Source: Agarophyton chilense (taxonomy: Eukaryota > Rhodophyta > Florideophyceae > Gracilariales > Gracilariaceae). From it: a stretch of DNA of 64,000 bases. The notes beneath the pieces are model-generated. The model saw only the letters and a program-made list of their open reading frames with translations, was not told the DNA's origin and did not search any database. Position 1 is the stretch's first letter, and the number at the start of each line of letters is the position of its first letter. The translations under genes and the position numbers were made by a program. Below, piece by piece: positions 1-12,700 of this stretch. The stretch lies in the NCBI GenBank assembly GCA_030374765.1, contig JARGXX010000138.1, positions 1,639,002-1,703,001 on the forward strand, in the 5' to 3' direction.

Positions 1-1562
1 TGTTTTATTCTTGAGGCCCTACCTTTTCCTTCTGTGAAGTATTTTATTTTACATGGGTTTGACTTCCTTCGAAGGGTTTTAACGGTTGCAAACGTTTGTG
101 TATTATCTTTGTATTAGTCGCTAGTGTCTTAACGAGAATAGGTCTGTGTTGTTTCGAAGATGCTCATGTCTTTCAAGAAGAAATTCCTGAGCGCACGGGC
201 GATGAGCTAGACTAAACAACTTGTTTGCTCGACGGTGATGCGAAGAGAGTTGATATCATCAACGATCTCTTCGAGGGATGATGTTGCGTCATATAACACG
301 CGCACCCCGGGTGCTTATATTATCAGCAGATCACCAGGCCACATATCAGTGGCGGGGCCGACACGCGGACCTGTTTTAGGGTTCAAAGAAACAGCACCGG
401 CGGCGGTGCCTATCGGAAAGGGGCCGCAACCCACACCGACCGATCCCATTCTTACTTGCTACAAGTGCGGCCTCCTCTCCCGAGCTGCACCTCAGAAAGT
501 CGCCTGCCTGGAACAACTTAAAGCAAAACTTGCAAGGGTGGCACAAAGGCGTTGCTCGTGTCTCAACATCTGCTCACATCGCGCGCGGAACCATGTCCCA
601 ATCCACCCGGTTTTCAGTCATTCTCGCTCTCCATCGCCTGGCGGTCTGCGCAAGCGCCGAATCAGTTGCGGTTACCACCCCATCGAACACATCCTAATGT
701 TGCTCAAAAATTCGCGAGAAGCTGCTACAAAGCCACCACATTGCAGTTCCCCCAACCACAACCATTTCACCTCTATAAGCCTTGTCCCATTCGATCAGCA
801 TTTTGCAGAGTTCGTCACTGCAGTCAAGTCAACATACAAGTAAGGAAAGCTCGCGTGTGGAAGAGCAAACCCTTCCATCATCGTTACATTTCGAACCCTC
901 ATCCAGCGAAATCTCCTCCCCAGACTACGCCCTCGAACGCTCCATATACTTTTTGATCAAGGAGCACAACCGCTTCAATGGCGAGATATAATCTGTAATT
1001 CGCATGGATAGCAACCACGTACAGTTCAAGATTATTGGCGACCGAAAGAAAACAGTTTCGTCGAAAACCTGTAAATATCAGTAAACAGTTTTATCTATAG
1101 AAAGGTGAGTAATCTCTAGAAAACTATGATTAGCTGTAGAAGGGTATCTTACTACATAATGAATAACAAACTTTTAAATATCATCGCACAATAGTATTTC
1201 ACTTCGTATTCTATATAGACTTTAAATATTGTTTCGCGGCGCAAGCGTGTCATCGTCCGATTCGAAATGGTCCAGTAACGAATTAGCTTCAGCAGAATTA
1301 CGCGAAGGTGCCCCAATATTTTCGGTAGCTCGGGGAAAAGTATTAGAAATATCACCAAGAGTTCAACGACGCTTTCTTTTCTCAAACTGGAACCTTCTAG
1401 AAATCTGCAACTGCGTTATAGAATTTCCAATAGAATTAATTCGAGCTCTATAACTTCGTAAAAACTCTATATTTCATGCATGTAGTAGATTTTTCATAGC
1501 AGAAAAATTCGTATTCCCAACATAAACTTAAACAATTTTCCTAAGTTCTGCCGATCCCACCT
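1..1562. other. gene-poor stretch, nothing recognised
   Basis: Several short open frames occur on both strands, the longest about 200 codons at 235-843, which opens with GTG rather than ATG. None shows a domain, a credible start or protein-like composition. From about 1080 to 1450 the sequence is AT-rich with repeated short words of the type TAGAAA. I see no RNA gene or element end here. Confidence 0.5.
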
Positions 1563-2024
1563 CTATTGACGACCAAAAATTTGCCGACAACAGCGAAGCC
1601 GACCAAAAACATTTTCCGCGATGACCTGGTCCGTAGAAATCTTAGCATTTCGCACATGATCATTATGAGGGAAAAACCCATTCAATGGTTTTTTCTTCGT
1701 GAAAATTGCCCTCACTTTAGAATCCGCTCCAGTATACCCCTTATCATGTTGTACTGCCCATTGACTTTGATATTTTTCAGATAAAGATGCACCATCAGAA
1801 ATATCAGTGTCATTATTTCTCTTGACCAAACCCCTTTTATGAAAACTAATATTGTCATAAAATATCTTTAAATCAGAATCTAAGGAAGGATTTGATAAAG
1901 AACAGTTAGTTGCCAACTCAAACGGAAGAGAGGAGACTTTAATCTTGTGCGCATATGATTTGGGCTTCCCTCTAAAACATGTTTTAGCTTCTTCGTGTGT
2001 ATCCAAGGGGCGCTGAGAATGCAA
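1563..2024 (-). pseudogene. DDE transposase fragment (IS5/PIF-Harbinger-like)
   Basis: This is an open frame of about 153 codons. Its C-terminal half carries the typical end of a DDE_Tnp_4-type transposase: an aspartate followed by KGYTG, a basic stretch, and then a region ending in a conserved glutamate with VFGRLR. The first catalytic aspartate region and the N-terminal DNA-binding part are missing, so this is a remnant cut off on the 5' side. No terminal inverted repeats were found. It lies just downstream of the decayed copia element on the same strand, and the two may have been nested. The family name rests on motif resemblance only; an IS5-like host-captured gene is the alternative. Confidence 0.55.
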
Positions 2025-2185
2025 GAAAATTACATCTGTTGCTTAGAGCATCCGCACCAGTGGTGAGTGCATATCAGCAAAATAGCAAATTAGGCGTTTA
2101 CCTGTACGTCTCCCATCGGAAGATGTATAATTACTCGTTTGCTTTTTTGCCTAAATCAGCGTGTGCCACACCGGTAAACTCTTCA

Positions 2186-5100
2186 TCAACACCAATCCCC
2201 GCCGTTGCACGCAAAACATGGATTAAATATGGATTCAAGATCATGCCGATGATTTCCTAGATCATCTATGATCCAAGATTTTCCGATGGCAGCATCTTCC
2301 AGCGGTGTAAATTTAGCTCCAGGTGAAGCTTTCTTTAGTTCATGTGATTTCATCGCTGGTTTTTCTGCTTTGTGCGGTGTAATAGATGAAGAGAGTGGCG
2401 TCGATGCTGGGATGCGCTCTGCCACGAAAACAAAGTAGTGAAATAGCGAGGGGAGTGTTTGTAGTTCGTTCAGCAGGTTCTGCTTCCAAATTAAGTCTTG
2501 TGCTGTGTTTGCCGCAGAGACATACTCTGCTTTGCAAGTCGACAAAGCTAATATATGTTGTTGCCGTGATTGCCAATGTAAAGCGCTGTCTCCTATCAAA
2601 TGCAGGTTCCCTGTCACGGACTTTCGTGTCGTCTTGCATCTCGCGAAATCCGCGTCGGAGTAACTGTTGACATTGATGCTGTTTTTGGAAGGGGAGTATA
2701 GTACTTGCGATTGTGTGCTGTTGAAGTATGTTACCACAGCTTTCAGTAGTTTCCAATGCCGTTCCGTGGGTCCAGACACTGCTATTGCCAAGGCAGAAGT
2801 TATGAATGCGATGTCAGGGCGTGTTGAGTCGGCAAGGTACTGTTTGTCTCCCACTAAATCGCGGTAAACGCATGAGATGTTGCATTGCTCATTCTCATCG
2901 TCGTGAGGTGCGTCGGGTAGAATGCCCGAAAGATATGATATAAGAGAAGGGTTAGTTTCGGTCATGCGAAGCTTTTCACATACCCGTTTTGTAAATAAAG
3001 GTTGTGAGATGTGAATTCCGTTGCTTTTTTTTTCTATGTACCAGTTGAGGTACAATGTCGGGTTCCCAAGGTATTTAAGCTTGTAATTTTAGATAAGATT
3101 TTGTGTGTGAACTGAATAAGTTTCTTGTTGGGCGCGGCTACGAGAAAGTCGTCCATGAAGATGGCTACAATTTCATAATGGTTTGCTTTCGTTAAAATGA
3201 ATACAGAGACATCCGATCTGGTTTGTTTGTAACCGTTGCTCTTGAGATGTTTCTGTAGCGCGTCGGAGTATATGTGGCCAGCTGGTGGAGTGCTGTATAC
3301 GTTTGCTTTGAGCTGCCCAGCCGGCTGGGGGTGCTTGAAGGTACCATTGAATCGCGCTGGTTGCCATACATGTACCGGGCGGTCGTGGGTGTAAGGCTAG
3401 TGTAGATATGCGCTCTTGATGTCAAAATGCTCTAGGTGTAGCTGTTTGGCTGCTGCAAGTGTCAACGTGATCCTGTTTGCCGTCTTGTCGACCATATATG
3501 AAGTGATTTTGTTGAGGTCGAAGTGTAGGTTGGGTATCATACTGTCCCCACGTATGGAGCATCTCGCGCGTCGTTCCAGAGGAGCTGAAGGCGTTCGTTG
3601 CTAATAGCTGTAGATCCAGGTTGTGGGTATGATTTGACTTGGGGGGGGGGGGGGGGGGGGGGCAGTGTTTTGGCTTTCCAGTCAATTGCGTTCTGTCCGT
3701 CGAGCATGTCACCTTCATTGTTGTGAGTTGCTTCCCGTTTTTCGGCATCTGGGTGTTCTCGGGCTTGCTTCAATGTTTTTGGCGGCGGTTTGTTAATGGA
3801 TATCTTCGTTCCCCTTACAGTTATGACTGAACGTCTTCTTTTACTGCGTTGGACATTCGTTATGAAAGCAGTAGCGTGTTTTCGGCAAGGATCGTTCTCC
3901 TCGTGATACGGGTGGACGTATGAGGCTCTTGTCACCTGGTATTGCCTCGTTCGTAAGTTGAGTACAGTAATGTGGTGTTCGTCGTTTCCGTACATGTATC
4001 GTAAGGGTTCTGCTCGTGCTTGTAGTTTTGTTTTGTTGGATAGTAGTGATTCAATGGAACCGAGTTGTCCAAAGGCGAGGATTTTGGATATTCTGGGTGG
4101 TGTTCCGTGCCAAAGCGTGTGAGAGATGTTCCCGATGGCCGGGTGATATGTTATGTTGTACTTAAATGCGGCATCAGGCAGTGCCGCCCCCCAGTATGTC
4201 TCATCCAGATTGCTGTGCGCCAGTGATGCTCTAGCGGTTTGCATCAGTGTTTTGTTGATTTTTTCGGCCAGTGAGTTCTGTTATGGGGTGTATGGTACTG
4301 TTGGGGAGAGCTTTGTTGCTCGATCTGCAGAATACTGCTTGGCTGCTTTAGATGTGTTCTCGCCTGCGTTGTCGCATCGAAACAACTCAGGGTACTTGCT
4401 TGTTTTTTTCTTGATCGCTTCTGTGTGGCGCATTGTGGAGATTAGGACTTCCTTGTGATTATGGAGCAAGTCGAAAAGTAGGTACCTTGTTGCTGTGTCT
4501 AGAAAATTTTATGGCGTATTGCTTTTTCGTGATGCGAGCGGTCGGTTTGAATGGCCCCATTACATCAGATGGTATTTATTCATCTCTGTGGCTTCTGTGT
4601 TCTGTTCTGTGGTGTGGGGACGGTCTGGTTTTCGCAGTTTGGCACGCACTACATGTTAGTTTGGGTGGTGTTGTGGATAAAATCGGTGGGAGTTTGGGTA
4701 AAAAGTTGTGTTTTGCCATTGTTTGAATCGTTCGCGAGTGTATGTGTCCAATTCTTTAGTGCCATTTGTGGAATATGTGCGTTTTTGTTGGTGATGAGGG
4801 GCGTGTTGCACGAGGTGGTTTGTTAGTGTTGACGCTGTGTAGGTTTATCTTCGTCCTGGTGGTTTTAGTTGGTACATGCATGGTGTAAATTTTGGTGTCG
4901 TGTTTGCTGGTGTTTGGAGGAGTATGTCGAGGTTGTTCGGGTATTGTGGTGATGTGGGTGTGTGTGTGGTTGTTGGGATTCTCGCATGGTATGTATGAAA
5001 ATGCCCGTGCCATAAAGGCCGTGTGCCGTGTGGGCTTTAGATTCGGAGGGATAACTATTACTCTATACTGCCCGTTACGGTAGTGTGCGGTAGCCGTTAT

Positions 5101-6230
5101 GCGGTCCACATTTGTGTTTGTGTGAATAAAGGCTCTATTGGCGAATAATGATACCTTTACATACTGTTGCGCTAAGTCGTGTGCTGACAGAAGGTTGTGG
5201 CATATTGTTGGCGCATGAAAGACCTTGGAGACGTGAAAAGTTTTAGGAGTCATTCGGAGTGTGATCTGTCCAGTGTGTGTGACGTTTTGGATTTGGCCGT
5301 CTGCGGTTTACTTTGGTTTTGTTCGTGGTGTATGACGGGTGTGCTGCAGAGTCGAGTGCGTATGACGTACCTTCACCATGTGGATCGTGGGGGGATTCAA
5401 AGGACTGCTCGGGAGTCGCAAGACGAAGGGATAACTCTTGGAGTTCTGTGTTGTCTGGGGTGTGGATTATAGCATTAGCACGGTACTGTTGTGTCTGGTT
5501 GCGTGGTGCACGCCGGCGAACTCTGCATTCATCTGTGTTGTGAGTGGTGGACGAATGAAACGTGCACCACTTACCGTTCCAGCCTTGGGGTTTGGGGCAT
5601 TTTTTGTCGGAGGGTGTGTATTTGCGTCGCATTGGCCGTTGAGGTGCTCACCATGTGGGCGCAGGGGGGTGGAATGCAGTCTTTCCGAAGTCCTCCTGGA
5701 GTAATATGGCTTGGCGAACGTGGTTCGTAAAAGACTGAATGCTGCCTGCGGGGTTTCCGGTAAGTACAATTGCTAGTGTAGTGAATTCTGGGTGTCGACG
5801 TAACACTTGTATCATAAAGTTGACGGTTGTAGCCTCGTCTTCAATGTTCGGGTCGAGGCGTTTATCATTTTGGTAGGGACAGACTCGTGTAGTTCCACAT
5901 AATTGTCTAAATCGGTACCTGGTAGAAATAGAATACCCCTAGTCTCTGCTTCCAGGACAGTGTGATTCTGGCGGTCTTTGTTTGAACTGTGATTTTCAAT
6001 GACTTGCACAATTTGTTTCGGTGAAAGTTCCACAAAGTTGAGGACAAGCTTGTTGGCAATTGTTTCCAGTATGCTTTGAATGATGATGGCTTTGAGCTTG
6101 ATGATTTTCTGTTCATGTGTGCTGGAAGCGGCATTGTCTGGTAATAATACGATTTGATTGGTTTCGAGAAGTAATTTAGCATCGTAAAGAGCGGCATTGA
6201 TCGGAAGTGCAGATTTCCTGAACGGGAAAT
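2186..6230 (-). mobile_element. decayed Ty1/copia retrotransposon
   Basis: Fragments of a copia polyprotein lie in the right order on the minus strand but in shifting frames. Gag-like sequence is at about 6200-5470 and a degenerate zinc-knuckle-like Cys/His stretch at about 5550. Pre-integrase sequence (NLLSAHDL) is at about 5200. The integrase core is at about 4470-3540, with CDNAGE visible near 4350. RT with FMDD in place of the usual YVDD lies near 3145. The RT end and RNase H are at 3055-2186 (SDADFARCKTTRKSVTG; ALSTCKAEYVSA). Frameshifts and stops separate the pieces, so it cannot make a polyprotein. I could not identify LTRs. It is a different lineage from the copia element at 9.4-18.7 kb. 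A 20-nt G homopolymer sits inside it at about 3642-3662. Confidence 0.85.
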
Positions 6231-9200
6231 TGTTGTACGATATTGTAAGCAGTTTTGCGTGTTCTGTTGCTGAACATGTTGTTTGGATTGTGTTCTTGTG
6301 TTACGTGTGTATCTTTGGCTGTACTTGTAGCTTGCGTGTATAGTTGTTGGATGTATTGTAGTTCGTCCGGCAGCTGTTGTCTACGGAGGTGACGGATTTC
6401 TCGGTCGGTTGGGGTTGAAGCGTTAATGGTGGTTTGTAGGGGTTTGAAATGGTGGTGCTAATTGCGAATGAGGGCCGATAACCTGAGACGGAAGTGAGAG
6501 AACCGCTGACCTTCCCCCGGGGTTGAGGTTCCGGATCGGTTCGTGCTTTACTTATGTACCCTACTGTGCGTGCGGGCGCCGCCGGTGCTGTGCACTGTAA
6601 TGGTTCGGCGTCTCAAACAACACATGCCCCGCGTCGACGCTTGCTTTCTCAGAGTGAAGTTAGGAACCATTGTATCCATTATGGAACGGAAAAGTCGCGA
6701 GACTCTCTTAATCGAAGGAGAAGGCGGGTGGTTGGGAGATGGCCCTCGTGTCGCTGGAATCTCTCGAGTTTTGTTTTCGAATCAAGCTCGCGACGTGCAG
6801 TCAGGATGACACGATCGTACTCGTGCCGTGGTAGCCGATGGCGTTTCTCTAATATGGCGTGTGACTCCTTTGTGCTTGGGCGAGTGTTTTAAGTGAACAC
6901 AGCCGCGAGGGAGATGCAACCATGTCTTTGCTCACAACGATTTTTAATTTGCTGCTGTGTGAATGCGTTTGGGAATGTGATAGAGCGGGCAGTTGCGCTT
7001 TTGATGACATTCATCACTGATCATCAGTTTTTTGCGTGTGGGTTCATTGCGCATCCTTCGGAAATTGATCGATCGCCTCTCCAGCCAAGACCTGAAGTGC
7101 ACGAGATACGTTTGTACCCTTGGGAACTTTATTCTGCTCTTTTTAGTTTGTACGTAATGAGCTGGAGGAATAGCCAACAGATTGGAAATAAGACGCCCCA
7201 GCGCAGATTGGTGGAGCATCAACCTTAGCTGTTGAAGAAACTAGAAAAAAACAATTCTGATTACCGGACCCACGGACGGCAACTTGAAACAGCAAGAATG
7301 CTTGCCGGCCTTGGACATTCGCTACTCATACACGGATGCAAACAAAACCAAACCAGCCAACACGCAAACATTACCATCATGCATTCGCGGCGTCAGGGAA
7401 GAGAACAATTTGCAAATATTTCTTAAGTGAAAGCGATGGCCGAACGCTGTCACGGGGCAGTCCAGTACCATGTGCTCCACTATTGCCAAGCCATGTTAAC
7501 ACCGTGCCGTGGCAGTGGGAGATTACTCCTACTCGTGGCGATGTCGCACAAATGGGTCGCTCCAGAAATACCAAATCGCAAATAGAGTACACTCAAATTC
7601 AGCGATTCAGACCATTTGAGTGTACTCAATTTGCTCAAAGTGGTTATGGCTCGGTCCCGCCAGAGAATTTGCTGCTGGATGCAAACGTCCCAACTGGCGC
7701 CAACGCAGCGACCGTAACCTCTATCTGAACGATCAGAACGCCCCATCTCCCAGCTAATATTGCTTAGCTTCACCAATCCAAGCCAAACTTCCGCGCCTGC
7801 CCGACAGTCCCTTGAACACTAGCGCCAGAATGTCTGACAATTTACAATGAAACAGTACGCCACATCTACTGTCGCCTATACGACATATCAAGAAGACGTC
7901 TCCCAAAAAGACCGCGAACAAGAAAACTGAACAAAACACCTGATGCAGCCAAAACGAAACTCCATCTCCCTACTTGCGTCACTGGCTTTAGTCAACAAGA
8001 GACAAACTTCCTCCTCGAGCTCGTAGAAAAAAATCTACGGCTCTGTCGCGAAGTATAAAACACACCGCTTAAGGCAAATGATACGCTTTTCGCAAAAGAG
8101 CAGCGCACTGTCGATAGTCTGCTATGCACCGCCGCCGCATGCCTAACGAAGATCCATTTATTTTCGATTAAGTGAAAAATGGCAAGCGGATTCGTTAAAT
8201 ATTAACTGAACGCACAGATATGGGTGAAGGATTGAACCTATAGGAGACTTTGGATTCCGCATTTTAAAGTGGCTATGACAATGCGACTGATGATTAGAAA
8301 CCTATCGACTCTCGCACCGATGCGAATGAAGAGAAAGAGAAAGCTGTCGAAACCTCCGTTTCATCTCGCTCGCTAGTGTGCCCTCGTTAACAAACACCTG
8401 CTGCTACGACTGAGAATGTTCACATGGAAATTCTTCAAATATCTACGCTTAACGATCAGAAACGTAAGGAAAAAGATATGGAAAAGCGCAAGGAAGAAAA
8501 GAAGATAATCAACTACACCGTCTTGACGAGAACAGACGCCATGATGAATTGATGGAAATAAGGTTGATGTTGGTTGCAAAGTCTTCGTCCAAAACCGACT
8601 AGATGTTGAATGTGTCCTGTAGATATTTGTTTGCTTCAACGCAGAGGTGTAGCATATACCTCGATAGTATTTGGTTCACAACAACCATTCCAGTTCGCAC
8701 ATTAAACAGGTGCACAGGGCACGATAACAACACCCGTTTTTCCCCTTTCTCCTTGTAAGTCAATCTGTTCTACATTCTTCGTAACGTCCCCTGGAAAGCC
8801 CTCATTCCCCTTTCCGATGCTTGACGCACCAATATGTCGTCTGATTCGAATATGATCTTCGGGGCCTTTTGCGCTCGTCACATCTTGGGCTGACTTTATT
8901 AGAAATGGATACGATCCACGACAAAAAGGGCAAAATATACGACGCATGTTCCTCCATGTTTCGAATGCTGCCTTTCAAGCTTCTCGTAACCGTTTCCCTA
9001 CTCGACTACTTGTAAATCATGAATACTATTAAGTGCATTGACCGCACAATCTATAATAGTACCCTCAGGCGCAAATAAGAAGACATCACTTACAAAATGA
9101 TGGTGTTTTCACTCATTGTAGAACATGTTCTCTATTAAAAGTTTCCTGATTTCTGTAGACGCAAATTTTGACCATCTGCTACCGCATAAACGTCCTTTAA

Positions 9201-9427
9201 TGTGTGACATTTGGCACCAAACGCCTCCTTAAAATCTTTGACCTCCGCGTCGCCCTGCACCCGCACCTGTGCGTCCGCATCTGCTGCCAACAAACGCAAC
9301 AAAACTTGCCTACCGATTAGCAGAAAGATAGCACACACATTGCTTGATACACCGAAGAGCAAACTTAAGTGTCAAACTGCACCTCTCGTTCTATGCCAAC
9401 TAAGAACAAAACCTACGCATTGTAGTG
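6231..9427. other. gene-poor stretch with one strong hairpin
   Basis: No reading frame here has recognisable domains. Candidate frames of 60-130 codons overlap on both strands and have no support. One perfect hairpin stands out at 7585-7627 and is listed separately. A sequence matching an RNA polymerase III B box is visible on the minus strand near 8235-8245, but no tRNA cloverleaf could be built around it. Confidence 0.45.
7585..7627. repeat. perfect 14-bp inverted repeat
   Basis: The arms at 7585-7598 and 7614-7627 are exact reverse complements, separated by 15 nt. The core of each arm is ACTCAAAT or its complement. No gene boundary is nearby, so a terminator role is not supported. It could be a folded RNA element, a protein-binding palindrome or the relic of a small transposon end. 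Confidence 0.7.
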
Positions 9428-9432
9428 CATTC

Positions 9433-9662
9433 TGTTGGAGAATTGATCGTTACAATCGGACAAGAACGGATACAGTTTTTGGGAACTGTATCGGAATAGT
9501 GGCGCAGAGTTTGTAACCAAAACGATTGGAACTAGATACAAAGTTTGAAAAGCCTGTGACCAGTGATTTGAAGCTGGAGGATAGTTTGGCTGCCTATAAA
9601 GGGCAGCCTGAACAAACAGTAAACCCTGGGAACTGCTTAGATTGGTAGATCCTTGAACAAGA
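9433..9662 (+). repeat. copia LTR 1 (5')
   Basis: This 230-bp direct repeat begins with TGTTGGAG and ends in AACAAGA. The last three bases (AGA) are included because LTR 3 shares them and because the flanking CATTC duplication then abuts exactly. An alternative end at AACA (9659) would give the canonical TG...CA ends but no target duplication. It differs from LTR 2 at a few positions, including the first base. Confidence 0.85.
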
Positions 9663-9684
9663 GGTTATGGGCCCAGCCCACGCG
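9663..9684 (+). other. primer-binding site matching the anticodon arm of initiator tRNA-Met
   Basis: The sequence directly after the LTR starts GGTTATGGGCCCAG. This is the exact complement of the conserved CUGGGCCCAUAACC anticodon region of eukaryotic initiator tRNA-Met. It is not complementary to a tRNA 3' end, which would need TGG at the start. This matches the half-tRNA priming known from Drosophila copia, where a 5' fragment of tRNA-iMet is the primer. The same site follows LTR 2 at 14171. Confidence 0.8.
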
Positions 9685-9724
9685 ACGAATACTCCGTAGA
9701 ATACCACACACCTAACGGTGCGCA

Positions 9725-12700
9725 ATGAACGAAGACTTTACTGACGTTTCGAAGCTGCCAGTTCCGCTGCTCAAAGCAGACATCTAGTTCATTTGGGCGA
9801 AGAAACTCGAACTCGTTTTGCGCGCGAAAGAAGTCTGTCGCATCGTAGACGGCACAGAACCCCCACCGAAAGAGGAGTAAAGAACCGCATGGAAGTACGA
9901 TCAGCGATCAGATATTGCGTTGTCATGTATATTGCTATCTGTCCACGAATCTTGTGTAGCACCAGTTATCGACATAAAGGATCCCACTGTAGTCTGGACC
10001 AAGCTCAAGAATACCTTCCTAATGGTATCGCAGGCGAGCGTGGATGCGTTACTAGAAATGCACCAAGACTTATCAATGAACACCAATGAGAGTGTTTTGG
10101 AGTACATAAGTCGCCTAGAAGCAATTGAGTCTAAGTTACGTGGCATTGGCTACAGTAGAACAGATGCAGAGCGACTAAGGGCACTCTTGAGAGGTCTATT
10201 GAAGTAATTTAAGGTCACGAAGGAAGTCGTCAAGGGCACAGGGAAGACCTATGATGACGCAGTGGCGATGTTGATTCAGAATGAAGCCGAACGAACCAAG
10301 AACGAAGTAAAGGCTGGAAATGATGGATCGAGAGCCCTCAAAGCAAGGAGTGGGGGCAGAGTTCAGAAGAGGCATAGAGATTCTTCAATGCATGGAGGAT
10401 CCTCAAGGGGCAGAACATGCTACTTTTGTGACAAGAAGGGACACTTGAAGTGCAACTGTTGGTTTAATCCAGAGAGTAGGAACTGCAAAGGGTCCAATAA
10501 ACACGACAAAACCCAGAAGAGCACACGTGAGAGTGGTGAAGAGGACGATGTAAGTGCATGTTTCACTTTCATTGTAAGCAAAACCGCATTCAAAGAAGAC
10601 CTGGAGACACCAGTAGATGTCAAGGACAATGATGAACTTGGCGCCGATCATGGATTGGTTGCAGGACAGAAGAAGTTGAGGGATCGGCAGGGCAAGTGGT
10701 ACCTGAAGCCCGGCGCATCTGTTCACATGACGAATGACCTCAAGAACTTCTGTGGTCCCGTGAAGAGGTCTGAAAAGAAGTTCATCTCGGTTGGTAACGG
10801 AGCGAAATTGTCGGTTGAAGGCAGAGTAGACGTGCGATGTAGCGTGAGTATGCGAACAAATGATGAGACTTTTCATCTTGAGAACGTCCAATTTATTCCA
10901 AAGCTCATGTTTAACCTTCTCTCAGTAAGCGCCATCAGACGAAAAGGTTTCTCTATTCTGTTTACTACGGATGAGTTTGACAACGGCGTTGCGTTGATAG
11001 GAGGACATAGCAGTAACAAAAAATTGGCTATTGCTGTAGAGTGGGACGAAGGGCTCTATGAACTACTCCTAACACACCGATCAGAGAATAAGGATTCTGC
11101 ATTGATTGCCAATGATGATCAGAGTTTTACGAAGGTTTGGCACAACAGATTGGGCCATCCCAGCCACCAGTATCTACGAAAAACGCTCATGATTGTGAAG
11201 GGCGCATCGTTGGAAGGAGTCAAGAAGATGGTTCATTTTGAGCCATGTGCGTTAGGCAAAGGAATCAGAGTACCCCGACTCCCAATAACTGAGAAAGAAC
11301 GAATGACAAAGAGCATTATAGAACTCGTTCATACCGATGTAATGGGTCCAATCAAGGTACAGTCTCTCTCTGGAGCAAGGTATATTGTGACGGCATATGA
11401 AGAAAAGAGCTGCTTGTCCTCCGTGAGGTTCTTGAGGAAGAGGTCCTCCTGTGAGGATGCGTTGAAGCAGATGATATATGAGTTTGAAACTCAGTCGGAA
11501 CTGAAGCTTAAAAGATTTCGGTTCGATAATGCGGGCGAGTATGAGAGCAATTCATTCACGAAGTGGTTACAAGACAAAGGGGTTGTCCTTGAGCCTTCAC
11601 CAGCGTATAGTCCAGAGTCAAATGGCAAAGCCGAACGTTTGAATCGTACACTCAATGACAAAGCGCGGACAATGTTGCTAACATTGGCTGGAACTTTTCG
11701 CTACACCCAGTTATGGGATGAAGCTGTACGTACTGCAAACTACCTGCGCAACTGAATGTACACGAAGCGAAGCGATCAGCGCGAGGTTACTCCCCTCGAA
11801 GCGTTCACGGGCAATAGGCCGAACATATCCCATCTTCGGACATTTGGAACAGAATGTTTTGTTTATATACCCAAGGAGAGAAGAAGAAAAAGTGACAAGT
11901 ACAGTGCTCGTTCCATGAGAGGAGTGCTTGTGGGTTACGACAAGGGAACCTGTTTCAGAGTGTATCTACCAGAAGCATCGAAGATCATTGTCTCAAAGGA
12001 TGTATCGTTCAATGAAACTGTCGTAGGTTGGAACAGGAAGGTGATGAACTGTCAAGAGCTTGATTTGTCTACAGTCGGCTCTATCATTGAAGAATTGATT
12101 CCACTGGAGGAGAACATCACAGGTTCTGAGGTAGAAGTGTCCCACGCTGATGAAATGATAATTGCGGAAGACAGAAGAGGCACTGAATATAAGGATGAGA
12201 AACAAGAGGCCAAAGAAGAGGATGTTTTCGGTGATGCTGAACAAGATTTTACTTACGACCCGGAGGACGTCACTCACTATCCTGCGGAGCTACGACGATC
12301 TACTAGAACTCGTGAACGGACGTCGCGCTACACGCCGGACACTGCGCTTGCATTGATTGCACAGAGCGTGCTGATTGATTCGACGGCTTATGACCCCAGC
12401 ACTCATGAAGAGGCTATGCGTGCTCCGGATGCAAAGAACTGGGTTCAATCAATGGAAGAAGAGATGGGCAACATGAAGCAACGGGAAGTATGGAAACTTG
12501 TCGCGCGCCCGGCAAACTGCACTCCGAATGACAAACGAAGGGTATTCTTCAAGCGTGATGAAAACGGTCAAGTGACCCGGTACAGGGCTCGTTTGGTCGC
12601 GCGCGGTTTCTCTTAGCGATGGGGAATTGACTACGGTGAGTTGTTTGCGCCAGTAGCCAAGTATGATACCATCCGCACACTACTATCCATGGCAGTAGAA

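Noticed and set aside
235-991. Three overlapping plus-strand frames near the window start
   Set aside because: The longest frame starts at a GTG codon, the frames overlap each other, composition looks random and no motif is present.
8220-8260. tRNA gene on the minus strand
   Set aside because: A GGTTCAATCC B box is present but no A box, acceptor stem or anticodon arm could be assembled. The same holds near 42065.
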